A stretch of DNA of 64,000 bases, taken from assembly GCF_020091405.1 (NCBI RefSeq), contig NZ_CP081903.1:806001-870000 (forward strand). Direction: 5' to 3'. Shown here piece by piece: positions 34,109 to 44,570 of the stretch (positions are counted from its first letter, which is position 1; every line of letters begins with the position of its first letter). Position numbers and translations under genes: made by a program. The DNA is from Bacteroides cellulosilyticus (GTDB lineage Bacteria > Bacteroidota > Bacteroidia > Bacteroidales > Bacteroidaceae). The notes under the pieces were generated by a model, which did not search any database, was not told the DNA's origin, and saw only the letters and a list, made by a program, of their open reading frames with translations.

Positions 34109-34819
34109 TTATAATCTCTTCAACACATATTCCGCCAGATAACATCCGAATACCGCCGGCATATAGCTAACAGTTCCACACGTCGATTTCTTATTCATTT
34201 CATCCTCAGTCAGCAGTACCGCTTTCGGATCTGCCTGCTCCGTACTGAACACTACCGGCAGTTTACGCTTAATTCCCATTTTTTGGAGTCGTTTTCTGAC
34301 TGCTTTGCTCAGCCCGCAATGATAAGTATCCCATATATCGGCAAAACGAACCTGAGTTATATCACTCTTTGCACCGGCTCCCATGCTGGAGACTATCTTA
34401 ATATGTCGCTTCATGGCCTCTGCAATCAAATGACATTTTGGGGACAATGTATCAATAGCATCCACTACAAAATCATAGGAGGCCGCGTCCAGCAGTTCAG
34501 GAATATTTTCATCTTTCAGAAATACGGGCAATACAGTCAGTTCAATCTCCGGATTAATGTCCCGGAAGCGTTTCTCCAGAATTTCCGCCTTACTCATCCC
34601 CAGCGTAGAATGCAAAGCCGGAAGCTGACGGTTCAAATTCGTTGGTTGCACCGTATCTGCATCCACAATCGTCATACGCCCTACTCCCGCGCGACAAATC
34701 ATTTCCGCCGCATACGCTCCTACTCCACCCAGGCCTACTACAAGCACATGCGCCTGCCGTAGCCGTTCCATCTTTTCATCACCCAACAAGAGTTGTGTTC
34801 TTTGCCGCCAATCTTCCAT
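34109..34819 (-). CDS. tcdA: tRNA threonylcarbamoyladenosine dehydratase
   Basis: The E1-like enzyme (formerly CsdL/YgdL) cyclises t6A to ct6A at position 37 of ANN-decoding tRNAs, using ATP. The product shows the ThiF/MoeB core: VLVVGLGGVGAYAAEMICRAGVG, VDADTVQPTNLNRQ, and DAIDTLSPKCHLIAEAMK. The ATG at 34819 gives MEDWRQRTQLLLGD, like the family; a GTG at 34825 with the better ribosome site AGGGGG is the alternative. The antiporter gene lies immediately upstream (18-base gap). Confidence 0.9.
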   Translation of the reverse strand: MEDWRQRTQLLLGDEKMERLRQAHVLVVGLGGVGAYAAEMICRAGVGRMTIVDADTVQPTNLNRQLPALHSTLGMSKAEILEKRFRDINPEIELTVLPVFLKDENIPELLDAASYDFVVDAIDTLSPKCHLIAEAMKRHIKIVSSMGAGAKSDITQVRFADIWDTYHCGLSKAVRKRLQKMGIKRKLPVVFSTEQADPKAVLLTEDEMNKKSTCGTVSYMPAVFGCYLAEYVLKRL

Positions 34820-34837
34820 TCTCACTTTATCCCCCTA

Positions 34838-36976
34838 TCACTTATCACTCTTTCTAAACCATTTATAGAACCATTTACCTACCTTTTCATAATGCTGATC
34901 CTCATTATTGCCACGCGGGTTAGAGAATGACAACATATCTTGAGGCTCACCCAATTGATCCGGATACAGCACTATCAAACTATTATTGGCAAAATACTTT
35001 CCTAATTGCGCGGGAAGTCTCTCAAATGCAGGATCATAAGAGATAGAACCACGACGAGCACTGATAATCACGAGTAAATGATCATAATTCACCTGCCCGG
35101 TCAGCAACAGCAAATCTCCCCAATCGTCCAAACGAGAAAAATCAGTCATGGTGGAGCTAAATCTTTTCTTCACCAGAATTTGCAAAAGCGTAGTTGTTTC
35201 TTCGTTAGCGAAGAAATGCACCCGGCACCCCAATGTATTTCCCATACGGCAGAAGTGTTCCACCCATTTCTGGAAACCGGCTTCATATTCCGCTTTGGGC
35301 GGAACGGCAATATTAATTCTCCGTAAAGTATTAATCGGCATCAGGAACTTAGCAATCATTACTTCCCGATGCAAGCCTTTCAGCAAATTCTCAGCCAGCA
35401 TGCCAAAGAAAGAGTCTACAATAGTTACCTTACGGTGCAGACCGATCACTACATCCGTCACTCCATGCTCCTTAGCCGTGTGTATAATACCCGAAGCAAT
35501 ATTCAAGTCATAACGGCTAATCAGCTTTAACGGAACATCCGCTGAAGCCGTTATCATCGCCGCTTTCTCCAGATAACGTTTTCCACGGAGTTCCAGAGTT
35601 TCCGATGCATTATTATCATTAATTACGTTCAGTGCCAACAGATTATCCCTCTGCTTCGGGTCACGTATCACCAATGACAGATTTACCAAGTCTTCAATCG
35701 TATCCGGATTTGCAACCGGTATCAAAATCTTCTCTAGTTCTGCCGGACGCTTTTCATCCTCCAAATGAGCCTCATCAATAGCTATTTTACGGGCAGCGCG
35801 TTCAGTAATAAACGAACTCACCACGCAAGTCACAAGGATAAGCAACACAGTACCGTTCAGCACATCATCATTCAGCAATCTTTCACCATTGGGCAAGATA
35901 ATATTATATCCGACCAAGACGGCAGCCAGTGTTGCAGCAGCCTGGGCATTACTTAAACCGTACATCAATTCCCGCTCAATGGCTCCCATCTTATAGATTT
36001 TCTGTGTCAACCAGCAGGCAATCCATTTACCGGTCAAAGCAACCGCTATCATTACTCCTGCCACCTTCAGAGCATCACCATGACCAAAAATCACATGTAT
36101 ATCAATCATCATTCCCACACCAATCAGGAAGTAAGGAATGAAAAGCGCATTACCTACAAATTCCAAATGATTCATTAACGGGGAAACATGGGGGATCAAC
36201 CGGTTCAACACCAACCCCGCAAGGAATGCGCCAAGGATACCCTCCATTCCTACAAATTCCATCAACCCTGCCCCCAGGAATACCATGGCAAGCACAAAGA
36301 TGAACTGCATTACATTATCATCGTACCTACGGAAGAACCAACGACCGATACGGGGGAAAAAATACATGATCAATCCGCCAAGGAAAACGACTTTGACCAC
36401 CAGCCATACCCAAAACAATCCACCGGATTCTCCCTTAAACATACCACCTACTACGGCCAGCACCAACAGCGTAAGTGTATCAGTCACCGCTGTACCACCT
36501 ACGGCAATACTGACACTTCGATGTCGGGATACACCATATCGGATAACAATGGGATATGCTACCAGAGTATGTGAAGCATACATACTTGCCAACAGGACTG
36601 AAGTGATCAAACTATACTTCAAGAAGGTCATGTTCACCACCAGACCGATCATGATTGGAATAATAAAAGCTAATAATCCCAGCATTACGGCCTTTCCCCG
36701 ATTCTGCTTGAAATCCGCCATATTCATTTCCAGACCAGCCAGAAACATTATATAGTATAAACCCACTTTACCAAACAGTTCAAAACTACTATCCCGCGCC
36801 AGAATATTAAATCCATGCTCACCAATTACCAATCCCGCCAATATCATACCGATGATATGTGGAATACGCAATCTATTCAACAAAATGGGAGCAAACAATA
36901 TGATAAGCAATACAAGGAGGAATATCCATGTAGGATCAGTAATCGGAAGTTTCAGACTGAAGTCAAATAAGTCCAT
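34838..36976 (-). CDS. CPA2-type cation:proton antiporter with C-terminal UspA-like region
   Basis: A 712-residue inner-membrane antiporter. Residues 1-400 form the Na+/H+ exchanger domain with about 12 hydrophobic segments (RIPHIIGMILAGLVIGEHGFN, MEGILGAFLAGLVLNRLIPH). Residues 400-712 form a soluble domain with two universal-stress-protein-like halves (LEKILIPVANPDTIEDLVNLSLVIRD; RRINIAVPPKAEYEAGFQKWVEHF). The start at ATG 36976 is preferred to a TTG at 36985. Transported ion (K+ or Na+) is unknown. It is divergent from asd. Confidence 0.9.
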   Translation of the reverse strand: MDLFDFSLKLPITDPTWIFLLVLLIILFAPILLNRLRIPHIIGMILAGLVIGEHGFNILARDSSFELFGKVGLYYIMFLAGLEMNMADFKQNRGKAVMLGLLAFIIPIMIGLVVNMTFLKYSLITSVLLASMYASHTLVAYPIVIRYGVSRHRSVSIAVGGTAVTDTLTLLVLAVVGGMFKGESGGLFWVWLVVKVVFLGGLIMYFFPRIGRWFFRRYDDNVMQFIFVLAMVFLGAGLMEFVGMEGILGAFLAGLVLNRLIPHVSPLMNHLEFVGNALFIPYFLIGVGMMIDIHVIFGHGDALKVAGVMIAVALTGKWIACWLTQKIYKMGAIERELMYGLSNAQAAATLAAVLVGYNIILPNGERLLNDDVLNGTVLLILVTCVVSSFITERAARKIAIDEAHLEDEKRPAELEKILIPVANPDTIEDLVNLSLVIRDPKQRDNLLALNVINDNNASETLELRGKRYLEKAAMITASADVPLKLISRYDLNIASGIIHTAKEHGVTDVVIGLHRKVTIVDSFFGMLAENLLKGLHREVMIAKFLMPINTLRRINIAVPPKAEYEAGFQKWVEHFCRMGNTLGCRVHFFANEETTTLLQILVKKRFSSTMTDFSRLDDWGDLLLLTGQVNYDHLLVIISARRGSISYDPAFERLPAQLGKYFANNSLIVLYPDQLGEPQDMLSFSNPRGNNEDQHYEKVGKWFYKWFRKSDK

Positions 36977-37055
36977 GGGCTTCAAGTTTTAGGTTTTACG
37001 TTGCAAAATAACAAAAAAGTTTTCATTTTATACGTTGTCATACAGCAAATTGTTA

Positions 37056-37063
37056 TAAATTTG
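37056..37063 (+). promoter_or_regulatory. -7 promoter element of asd
   Basis: TAAATTTG matches TAnnTTTG, 67 bases before the asd start codon, with TTG at about 37034 as a possible -33 element. Confidence 0.55.
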
Positions 37064-37130
37064 CAGCCAATTCTATCGTTTTTAAGCATAGAAGAACATT
37101 TTTATAAACTTAATTAAAAAACAAAAGAAA

Positions 37131-38138
37131 ATGAAAGTAGCTATTGTTGGAGCAAGCGGAGCCGTGGGACAGGAGTTCCTGCGTGTGCTCGATGAAAGAA
37201 ATTTCCCGTTGGATGAGTTAGTGTTGTTCGGTTCTAAACGCAGTGCCGGAACAAAATACACATTCCGCGGTAAACAGATCGAGGTAAAACTCTTGCAACA
37301 CAACGATGACTTTAAAGGGGTTGATATCGCTTTCACTTCCGCAGGCGCTGGTACCTCTAAAGAGTATGCCGAGACCATCACCAAACATGGTGCCGTGATG
37401 ATCGATAACTCCAGTGCTTTCCGTATGGATAATGACATACCTTTGGTAGTTCCCGAGGTAAATGCTGCCGACGCAAAAGATCGTCCACGCGGTATCATCG
37501 CCAACCCTAACTGTACCACTATACAGATGGTAGTGGCACTGAAAGCCATCGAACAGCTTTCTCACATAAAGACTGTACACGTTTCTACGTATCAGGCTGC
37601 CAGCGGTGCAGGTGCTGCCGCTATGGATGAATTGTACACACAGTACCGCCAGGTGTTAGCAGGCGAATCCGTTACTGTTGAAAAGTTTGCATACCAGTTG
37701 GCATTCAACCTCATTCCTCAGATTGATGTATTTACTGATAACGGATACACCAAAGAAGAAATGAAGATGTTCCACGAAACCCGCAAGATCATGCATTCTG
37801 ACATTAAAGTAAGTGCAACTTGCGTACGCGTTCCAGCTCTTCGTTCTCACTCTGAAAGTATTTGGGTAGAAACAGAACGTCCTATTTCAGTGGAAGAAGC
37901 TCGTGAAGCCTTTGCCAAAGGCGACGGCTTGGTATTGCAGGATAACCCTGCCGAAAAGGAATATCCAATGCCTTTGTTCCTTGCAGGCAAAGACCCCGTT
38001 TATGTAGGTCGTATCCGTAAGGATCTGGCTAATGAAAACGGTCTGACTTTCTGGATTGTGGGTGACCAGATCAAGAAAGGTGCTGCACTGAACGCTGTAC
38101 AGATTGCAGAATATTTGGTAAAAGAGAATGCTCTCTAA
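37131..38138 (+). CDS. asd: Aspartate-semialdehyde dehydrogenase
   Basis: It reduces aspartyl phosphate to aspartate semialdehyde with NADPH, feeding lysine/diaminopimelate, threonine and methionine synthesis. The 335-residue product has [20 protein letters not shown] (NADP fold), the active-site cysteine in [12 protein letters not shown], and the family block [16 protein letters not shown]. The gene stands alone with its own promoter and a strong terminator after it. Confidence 0.96.
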   Translation: MKVAIVGASGAVGQEFLRVLDERNFPLDELVLFGSKRSAGTKYTFRGKQIEVKLLQHNDDFKGVDIAFTSAGAGTSKEYAETITKHGAVMIDNSSAFRMDNDIPLVVPEVNAADAKDRPRGIIANPNCTTIQMVVALKAIEQLSHIKTVHVSTYQAASGAGAAAMDELYTQYRQVLAGESVTVEKFAYQLAFNLIPQIDVFTDNGYTKEEMKMFHETRKIMHSDIKVSATCVRVPALRSHSESIWVETERPISVEEAREAFAKGDGLVLQDNPAEKEYPMPLFLAGKDPVYVGRIRKDLANENGLTFWIVGDQIKKGAALNAVQIAEYLVKENAL

Positions 38139-38183
38139 GCGTTACCGATAAAGATATAGCCATTAAAGAAATGGTAATTAATG

Positions 38184-38221
38184 AAGAAGAGGCTGTCTCG
38201 AATGTGAGATAGCCTCTTCTT
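38184..38221 (+). terminator. Rho-independent terminator after asd
   Basis: AAGAAGAGGCTGTCTC (38184-38199) and GAGATAGCCTCTTCTT (38206-38221) form a 16-bp stem (one G-T pair) with a 6-base loop, followed by TTCAT. It lies between convergent genes and can serve both. Confidence 0.88.
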
Positions 38222-38245
38222 TCATATTACAATATAAAGAAAAAT

Positions 38246-39295
38246 TCAACTTTCATGGAACAATACACATTCCTTTATAGCTTTTTCGATAAGCTTCTTC
38301 GCAGCAGGCCTGCACCCTGGGAAGAAAGATGTATCAAAAACTCCTTTCTTTGAAGTTTTACGCCAATTCCCGGTGATACGGCCTTGATGGAGAATTACAG
38401 ATTGAAATATACCAAAATTATTATAAGCATACTTCGTATGCGATTCCTTTATACAGTCTAAACGATTTTTGTAACTTACCAGGTATTCATCAAACGGTGG
38501 AAGGAGCTGGAAGACATTTCTTTCATCAATATCCACCTCTCCTACAAGCCCGGGCGAAGAAGCATGTATCAGCATTTCACGGTCGTTATACCGCTCTGTT
38601 ATCATTTCAGTGCCAAGTGAAGCGATGGCATTACGCGCTTCGCCTATACTCAATGCAGACCACCAAACGAAATCTTCCAGTGTGGCCGGACCGTGGCTCC
38701 TAAAATACCGCCGTGTAAGTTCTGCAAGGGCCTCCTCATGGGAGAGCTCGATGGCATCCGGAATTCTTTCACAGGTCAGTGCATAGGTATGCTTTCCGTT
38801 CTTCTCAATGCCGCTGCACACGGTACCGTCTGCCTCGCCAAAGCTCAGATACATTTTCACGATGGGTTCGTCGAGCGCGATACCCTTCGAGTGTAGTTGT
38901 TCAAGAACTTCCAGGCTCGTCAGGTGTTGTCCGCTCAACACTTTTTCTATCTGGGGCTTACTGCGGAGGAAATCTTCTTCAGTCAGACTGAAATGCTTGG
39001 CATAAAAACGAAATTTAGACAACAGACCTTTAGTGGATAACCCCGTCATCCATTTGATGTCTCTGCCGGGAATGTAATGCCACGTGGGACGCATCACATG
39101 AAGACGCAAAATCCGCCCCGTATCCAGTGCCTCCTGCACAGCCGTCAGCGAGGGGTTTGCAATGCGTAACCCTACAGCCCACTTCGCCGCCCTGATGTCC
39201 TGTGCCTGCATGGCACCCATCCATTCAACAACTTCCTCCGGCTTTTCAAACCGTGGTCCTGCAATCCCCTGTGACAACATTCTTAGTTTAAGCAT
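38246..39295 (-). CDS. AlkZ-like winged-helix DNA-binding protein (HTH_42)
   Basis: A 349-residue protein of the HTH_42 (DUF1006) family, which includes the DNA glycosylases AlkZ and YcaQ/AlkX that unhook alkylated bases or crosslinks. Family signatures are seen: MGAMQAQDIRAAKWAVGLR, LRLHVMRPTWHYI, FRSHGPATLEDFVWWS, LLPPFDEYLVSYKNR and the C-terminal QGRITGNWRKTSKK. The catalytic QxQ/QxD signature of AlkZ cannot be assigned with certainty here. A -7 promoter element lies about 56 bases upstream. Confidence 0.85.
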   Translation of the reverse strand: MLKLRMLSQGIAGPRFEKPEEVVEWMGAMQAQDIRAAKWAVGLRIANPSLTAVQEALDTGRILRLHVMRPTWHYIPGRDIKWMTGLSTKGLLSKFRFYAKHFSLTEEDFLRSKPQIEKVLSGQHLTSLEVLEQLHSKGIALDEPIVKMYLSFGEADGTVCSGIEKNGKHTYALTCERIPDAIELSHEEALAELTRRYFRSHGPATLEDFVWWSALSIGEARNAIASLGTEMITERYNDREMLIHASSPGLVGEVDIDERNVFQLLPPFDEYLVSYKNRLDCIKESHTKYAYNNFGIFQSVILHQGRITGNWRKTSKKGVFDTSFFPGCRPAAKKLIEKAIKECVLFHES

Positions 39296-39350
39296 AGTTC
39301 AAATGATAAAATTATTATTTCAGTATCGGACAGCTTTTTACAAAGATAGA

Positions 39351-39358
39351 GAATATTT
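39351..39358 (-). promoter_or_regulatory. -7 promoter element of the AlkZ-like gene
   Basis: On the minus strand it reads TATCTTTG, matching TAnnTTTG, 56 bases upstream of the start codon. Confidence 0.55.
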
Positions 39359-39396
39359 TGTGATATCCAACAACGTCCTATATCCCAATAAGAAAG

Positions 39397-39428
39397 AGGT
39401 TGAATTCTAAATAAATAGAATACAACCT
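39397..39428 (-). terminator. Terminator of SusCD pair 1
   Basis: On the minus strand AGGTTGTATTCTA and TAGAATTCAACCT form a 13-base stem with one mismatch and a 6-base loop, followed by CTTTCTTATT. It lies 30 bases beyond the susD1 stop. Confidence 0.7.
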
Positions 39429-39457
39429 CCTTTAGTTACGCCATGAACAATCTCACC

Positions 39458-41158
39458 TTATTTCCAGAACGGATTCTGCTCCATATTCGTATTCAAAGTC
39501 AGCTGAGTTGTAGGTATCGGATAGAAATAATGCTTAGCCTCGTAAGTACGCGGTTGGTTAAGAGTGTTAGAACCAATCATATATCCATCACTATTCACAT
39601 CGACTTCCGGATTCTCCACATTCTTCATGTTAGCTCCAAGATAGATCGTAGGATTCTTGGAAGAATCAAGTAAATCAAGCTTATGCCAACGAATCAAGTC
39701 CCAATAACGTGTCCAATTATCGCACATCAACTCGCAACGACGGCAACGACGGATTTCCCATATTAAATTACTAACACCCATATTGTTGGCAGGATCAGCC
39801 TCCGGCTGAGTAGTCATACCGGGCAGACCGGCACGTTCCTGCAATTTATTGATGGAATTATCAAGATCAGCTTGTGTCAATGTTCCAAGCTCTGCCTTGG
39901 CTTCAGCAAAGTTCAGATAAACAACAGACAGCCAGAAAAGCGGACAGTCCGTATATTGCTTGTTGATGCTGTTACGATCACTTACGCTCAATTCAGTCGT
40001 ATTATCATATTTAGCTATACCGTAACCGGTAGTAGAAGTAAATCCGGCAACCCCGGCACGGCTATAGGCACTACCTTTGAAACATAATACCGGGTCAACA
40101 GTGACCGCCAATCGCTTGTCGCGAACAGCAAGAACAGACTCAAGATTGTACTTCCCATTTGCATCTTTTACCGCGGCATCATTAGTATCCATTGTAGTAG
40201 TTGCTTTGGGCTTACCGTCAAGGAACAAATAACTGTCGAAAGCATTTTTAGTCATACCACTAGTACCACTTGTATTTACAGTATAGTCAATGGTAGAATG
40301 CATAAAAGTATTCTGTGAATAAGGCTTGTAAAAGATCATTTCAGGATTAGAACTGAGCGACACAGAATTGTAGTTTCCCTGATAGCTCGGATTCAATGAA
40401 TATCCTTTAGCCATCAATGCCTCACAAGCAGATACACATTCACGCAGATACTTCTCGGCACGAGTGTTGTCAGCAGCCTTGCCGGCATTGTCATTTGCAT
40501 TGCGATACTTACAGTAGGTACCTTCGTACAATGTGATGTCAGCTTTCATAGCCAAAGCCATGTCAGCACTGAAACGTTGCTTGTTAGTTCCCGTAATTGT
40601 AGTCGTAGCATAATTGAGATCTTCAAGGACATTGTCCATTACAATATCGCGATCCGTACGTGGTCCGTAAACCACGTCTTTATCCGCCGGGTCTACAACC
40701 GTAGTTATCCACTGTACATCACCATACATGCGCACCAATTGATAATATTCCCATGCCCGGTTTAAGCGTGCCAGACCTTCATAATTAGCTTTAACAGCTT
40801 CATCAAGAGAAGATGTTTTCAACCCTTCGATAATATAATTGGCACGACGGATTTCGGTGAAAGGGTCAGACCAATTTGTAGAAGTAGCCACAACACTTGT
40901 GTAAGTCCAGACTGTTGACTGATAATCCACTTGGTCATCACTCAGTGTCTTAAAATAGAACCAGCCACCACCACTGCCGTTTCCATAACCCGAATAGTTG
41001 TTATAGAACGTATTGCATTGATTATCAAGATTACTTGTATTACTCCAATATGCGGGAGTATTGGTAAAGGCATCCAAAGGTGCTTTGTCGAGAAAGTCAT
41101 TACAACTTGTCAAGGCCATCAGTGCCATTGTTCCGTATATGAATAGCTTTTTCATCAT
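39458..41158 (-). CDS. SusD/RagB-type nutrient-binding outer-membrane lipoprotein 1
   Basis: A 566-residue surface lipoprotein that forms the lid of the SusCD pair and binds the incoming glycan or peptide. The signal ends ALTSC, with the lipidated cysteine at about residue 19, then NDFLDKAPLDAFTNTPAYW, the standard SusD start. Late blocks NLIWEIRRCRRCELMCDNWTRYWDLIRWHK and the C-terminal HYFYPIPTTQLTLN are typical of RagB/SusD. It lies 19 bases after susC1. Unlike pair 2, no glycoside hydrolase follows. Confidence 0.95.
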   Translation of the reverse strand: MMKKLFIYGTMALMALTSCNDFLDKAPLDAFTNTPAYWSNTSNLDNQCNTFYNNYSGYGNGSGGGWFYFKTLSDDQVDYQSTVWTYTSVVATSTNWSDPFTEIRRANYIIEGLKTSSLDEAVKANYEGLARLNRAWEYYQLVRMYGDVQWITTVVDPADKDVVYGPRTDRDIVMDNVLEDLNYATTTITGTNKQRFSADMALAMKADITLYEGTYCKYRNANDNAGKAADNTRAEKYLRECVSACEALMAKGYSLNPSYQGNYNSVSLSSNPEMIFYKPYSQNTFMHSTIDYTVNTSGTSGMTKNAFDSYLFLDGKPKATTTMDTNDAAVKDANGKYNLESVLAVRDKRLAVTVDPVLCFKGSAYSRAGVAGFTSTTGYGIAKYDNTTELSVSDRNSINKQYTDCPLFWLSVVYLNFAEAKAELGTLTQADLDNSINKLQERAGLPGMTTQPEADPANNMGVSNLIWEIRRCRRCELMCDNWTRYWDLIRWHKLDLLDSSKNPTIYLGANMKNVENPEVDVNSDGYMIGSNTLNQPRTYEAKHYFYPIPTTQLTLNTNMEQNPFWK

Positions 41159-41177
41159 TCTTATTGTTTAATAGTTA

Positions 41178-44100
41178 TTATAAGGTTACCTGAATACCGA
41201 ATGAGAAGGTACGGGTGATAGGAGTTGTACGTCCCCAGCCTCCATAAGTAAGGCCATCACCTGTACTGATTTCCGGATCAACGGGAAGGTCACTACCCTT
41301 GTAGAGCAAGAAGAGGTTGCTACCGCTAAAGTAGATACGTGCCTTTTCGATGAAAGCTTTGCGGGTCCACTCCTTCGGTAAAGTATAACCAACAGTTACG
41401 TTCTTTAAACGAAGATAAGACATATCAGTCAAGTAACGAGATTGCGGATAATAGTTATTGGAACCGTTTGCAATACCTGATACAGTACCTTTAGCTTCAT
41501 TTCCCGGGTATAAACGAGGATAAGTGTTACCCTGGTTGATATCATAACCGGTAATCGTTTTCCAATCATCACTATAAAATACTCTGTTGAAACTTTTTTG
41601 ATTATCGTAAATAGCCAAATCGGCCGCACGCATCATCGGAAAGTTCAGAGAAGAAATAGTCCAATCAGAACGTTTTCCTACGCCTTGGAAAAATAAATCC
41701 AAGTCGATGCCTTTCCAACTGCCACCCAGATGGAATCCATATTCATAACGAGGGAGTGAATTACCGATAACCTTCAAGTCACCATGATCATCAGCCGTTC
41801 CTTTTCCACCGTCAATCTCGCCACTTCCATCCAAATCTTTGAACTTAATATCACCAGGACCATAGTGGAACGGAGCGCGTTCAAGTGCAGACTGACTGGC
41901 AATACCTGGCTTGTAGTTCCATGAACCGTCTGCATTCTGACCGGTAAAGTCAGATTCTTCAAAATAACGATCTGTATCAAAGCCCCATATATCACCATAA
42001 TTCTTGCCCGAATAGTAAGAACTGAGCAACTTAGTATCATTATTCCACTTCGTTACCTTGGTTTTTGAATCACTAAGATTGAAGTTAGCATACACATTAA
42101 ATTCACCGAATTTATGATGCCAATCGAGGTTTAATTCCCATCCGCGAGTACGTAGTGTACCGGCATTATCATAAGGAGCAGTAGCACCTACACTGTTCGG
42201 TAAAACCTGGGCAGGAGCAAGCATATCACGGTTCTCACGTTGATACCAGTCAAATCCTACAGTTAGTTCGTTATTCAGGAAACCTAAGTCCAGACCAATG
42301 TCAGTGGTACGGATACGTTCCCAGGTAAGAGACTTCGACACCAGCTTAGGCATATTGTACTGAGTTAATCTATTAGCATTAGCACCATTACCATCTACCC
42401 AATAAATATATCCTGTAGACGATGTATTTTCGCGTTGACTGATCAATGCTTCAAACATATAATCTCCGATGGCTTCATTTCCAATTTCACCATAAGATGC
42501 ACGAAACTTAGCGTTACTGACTATTTTCTTCAACGGTGCAAAATAAGCCTCTTCTGAGAATCGGTATCCGATAGAAGCAGAAGGAAAGAATGCCCATTTA
42601 TCATTATGTGGGAATCTGGAAGAGCCATCGTAACGTCCGTTCAATTCCAACAGGTAAATACCTTTGTAATCGTAATTAATACGTCCGAAATAGCCGGCTG
42701 ATGCACGGGAAGTATGTGACCAATTTATTTGTTGCCCATCTTGGCTTGCTAAATTCAATTCGGGATATGCTTCATCATACAATCCTTTGCGGTATCCATA
42801 CAAATAAGTATAATCCACTTCTTCGGCATTGGCTCCAACCATCACATTCAAATTATGGCTCTTTGCAAAAGTCTTAGCATAGTTGGCATATGCATTCAGA
42901 GTCCAAGTATTCTGTTTGGAATTATCCCGCCAAATTGCCGAGTTACTTTTTGTTACAATATATTTAGGGGTAGGCATTCCCGACCAGTCAATACCATAGA
43001 CTGAGAAATCTTCAGAACCACTGTTCAAGTTCTGGATTGCATAAGTGAAATCGGCATTCAAAGTAAGCCCTTTAATAATTTCAGCTTTCAAGAATGCATT
43101 CATACGTGTAAGGTCTGTTATTTCCTTGCGGTCTGATGCTTGCTTACGCATAGCCATAAGACGGGTATCATAACCATCAATGGTACCTGAAGGAATGAAG
43201 AAAGAGCCCCAACGCCATAAAGTCTGATACGTACTACTGTAAACATCAGGACGCTGATAAGCTTTACGGGAATAATTGACACGTGCGCCTACTTGTAACC
43301 AATCATATAAATTGGTCGTAACATTAACTGAAACATTGTACTTCTTCAACTCATCAGGACGCACTTTCATAATACCTTCTTTCTCATCATAACCAAAAGA
43401 AAGATAGTAGTTCGTTTTACCAGAACTTCCCTGAACTGATAAATTATGGCTCTGTGAAGGAGCTGCTTTGCTATAATAAATATCCTGAACATCCCAATCG
43501 GCGTAATAATAGGGAGTTCCGTCCACAATACAATAATCCCCCACATTGCTGTCACTCTGATACGGTCTCATTTCACCATACTTCAGTTTTCTTCCTCCAT
43601 TCTGCTGCGCCCACTTCTCGGCATAAGGTAACAGTTTATCAAAATACATACCGAAGAGTTCCACTTCATATTGGTTAGCATTAGCCTTGGCTTCCAATGC
43701 TGCTCGAAGCTGTGTAGGAACATCCGGGAAATTAGGTAAATAAGTCGCCTGATCCCAAGCAAAGTTATTGCTATAATTTATAGTAACCTTTTCCGTCGGT
43801 TTAGCACTCTTTGTATTGATCAAAATAACACCAAAGGCAGCACGTGTACCATAAATAGAGGTAGAAGCGGCGTCTTTCAGTACAGAGATACTTTCAATAT
43901 CCTGCGTATTCAAGAAAGAGATATCATCCATCGGAACTCCATCCACCACAATCAATGGATTACTCTTTTCAGAATTACTTAAGGTACCAACACCACGAAT
44001 ACGCATCGAAGCACTTCCGTTTATATCACCATTTTCGGTTGTGATACTCAAACCAGGAACCGCACCCTGTAATGCCTTGGTTACATCTTGCTGAGGGCGT

Positions 44101-44570
44101 CCTGCCATAGTCTTATTCAAGTCAACAGTAGTTACTGCACCTGTTAGATTAGCTTTCTTCTGTACACCATAACCTACAACTACAACTTCATCCAGTAATT
44201 CCGTATCTTCCTTCAACACGATTTTCATAGTAGGTGTAGCCTTTACTTCCTGAGGCTGATAACCTACGAATGATATTTTTAATATAGCTCCAGTCTTTAC
44301 ACTCAAAGTAAACTTACCATCGATATCAGTTACAATACCATTCGTTGTTCCCTTTTCTACCACACTGGCACCTATAATCGGCTCGCCCGTCGCATCTACG
44401 ACCAAACCTGTAACATTAATAGATTGTAACTGCTCAGTTACTTCCAAGACATTATCCGAAGCAACCTGAGTAGCCATCACATTACCGCTACTCAAAAACA
44501 GTGCGCTCATTGCTACTACTGTGAGGAATTTGCTATGTGCCAATCCTCGTTTTTTGCGATCTTCATTCAT
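41178..44570 (-). CDS. SusC/RagA-type TonB-dependent outer-membrane transporter 1
   Basis: A 1130-residue transporter. An atypical signal region begins MNEDRKKRGLAHSKFLTVVA; a CarboxypepD_reg domain (about 53-130; TGLVVDATGEPIIGASVVEKGT) leads to the TonB box region LDEVVVVGYGVQKKANLTGAV, a plug (about 140-250; GVPMDDISFLNTQDIESISVLKDAASTSIYGTRAAFGVIL) and a 22-strand barrel ending in SFGIQVTL. There is no STN domain, so ECF-sigma signalling through this protein is not expected. It shares its leader and N-terminus with SusC2. Substrate unknown. Confidence 0.95.
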   Translation of the reverse strand: MNEDRKKRGLAHSKFLTVVAMSALFLSSGNVMATQVASDNVLEVTEQLQSINVTGLVVDATGEPIIGASVVEKGTTNGIVTDIDGKFTLSVKTGAILKISFVGYQPQEVKATPTMKIVLKEDTELLDEVVVVGYGVQKKANLTGAVTTVDLNKTMAGRPQQDVTKALQGAVPGLSITTENGDINGSASMRIRGVGTLSNSEKSNPLIVVDGVPMDDISFLNTQDIESISVLKDAASTSIYGTRAAFGVILINTKSAKPTEKVTINYSNNFAWDQATYLPNFPDVPTQLRAALEAKANANQYEVELFGMYFDKLLPYAEKWAQQNGGRKLKYGEMRPYQSDSNVGDYCIVDGTPYYYADWDVQDIYYSKAAPSQSHNLSVQGSSGKTNYYLSFGYDEKEGIMKVRPDELKKYNVSVNVTTNLYDWLQVGARVNYSRKAYQRPDVYSSTYQTLWRWGSFFIPSGTIDGYDTRLMAMRKQASDRKEITDLTRMNAFLKAEIIKGLTLNADFTYAIQNLNSGSEDFSVYGIDWSGMPTPKYIVTKSNSAIWRDNSKQNTWTLNAYANYAKTFAKSHNLNVMVGANAEEVDYTYLYGYRKGLYDEAYPELNLASQDGQQINWSHTSRASAGYFGRINYDYKGIYLLELNGRYDGSSRFPHNDKWAFFPSASIGYRFSEEAYFAPLKKIVSNAKFRASYGEIGNEAIGDYMFEALISQRENTSSTGYIYWVDGNGANANRLTQYNMPKLVSKSLTWERIRTTDIGLDLGFLNNELTVGFDWYQRENRDMLAPAQVLPNSVGATAPYDNAGTLRTRGWELNLDWHHKFGEFNVYANFNLSDSKTKVTKWNNDTKLLSSYYSGKNYGDIWGFDTDRYFEESDFTGQNADGSWNYKPGIASQSALERAPFHYGPGDIKFKDLDGSGEIDGGKGTADDHGDLKVIGNSLPRYEYGFHLGGSWKGIDLDLFFQGVGKRSDWTISSLNFPMMRAADLAIYDNQKSFNRVFYSDDWKTITGYDINQGNTYPRLYPGNEAKGTVSGIANGSNNYYPQSRYLTDMSYLRLKNVTVGYTLPKEWTRKAFIEKARIYFSGSNLFLLYKGSDLPVDPEISTGDGLTYGGWGRTTPITRTFSFGIQVTL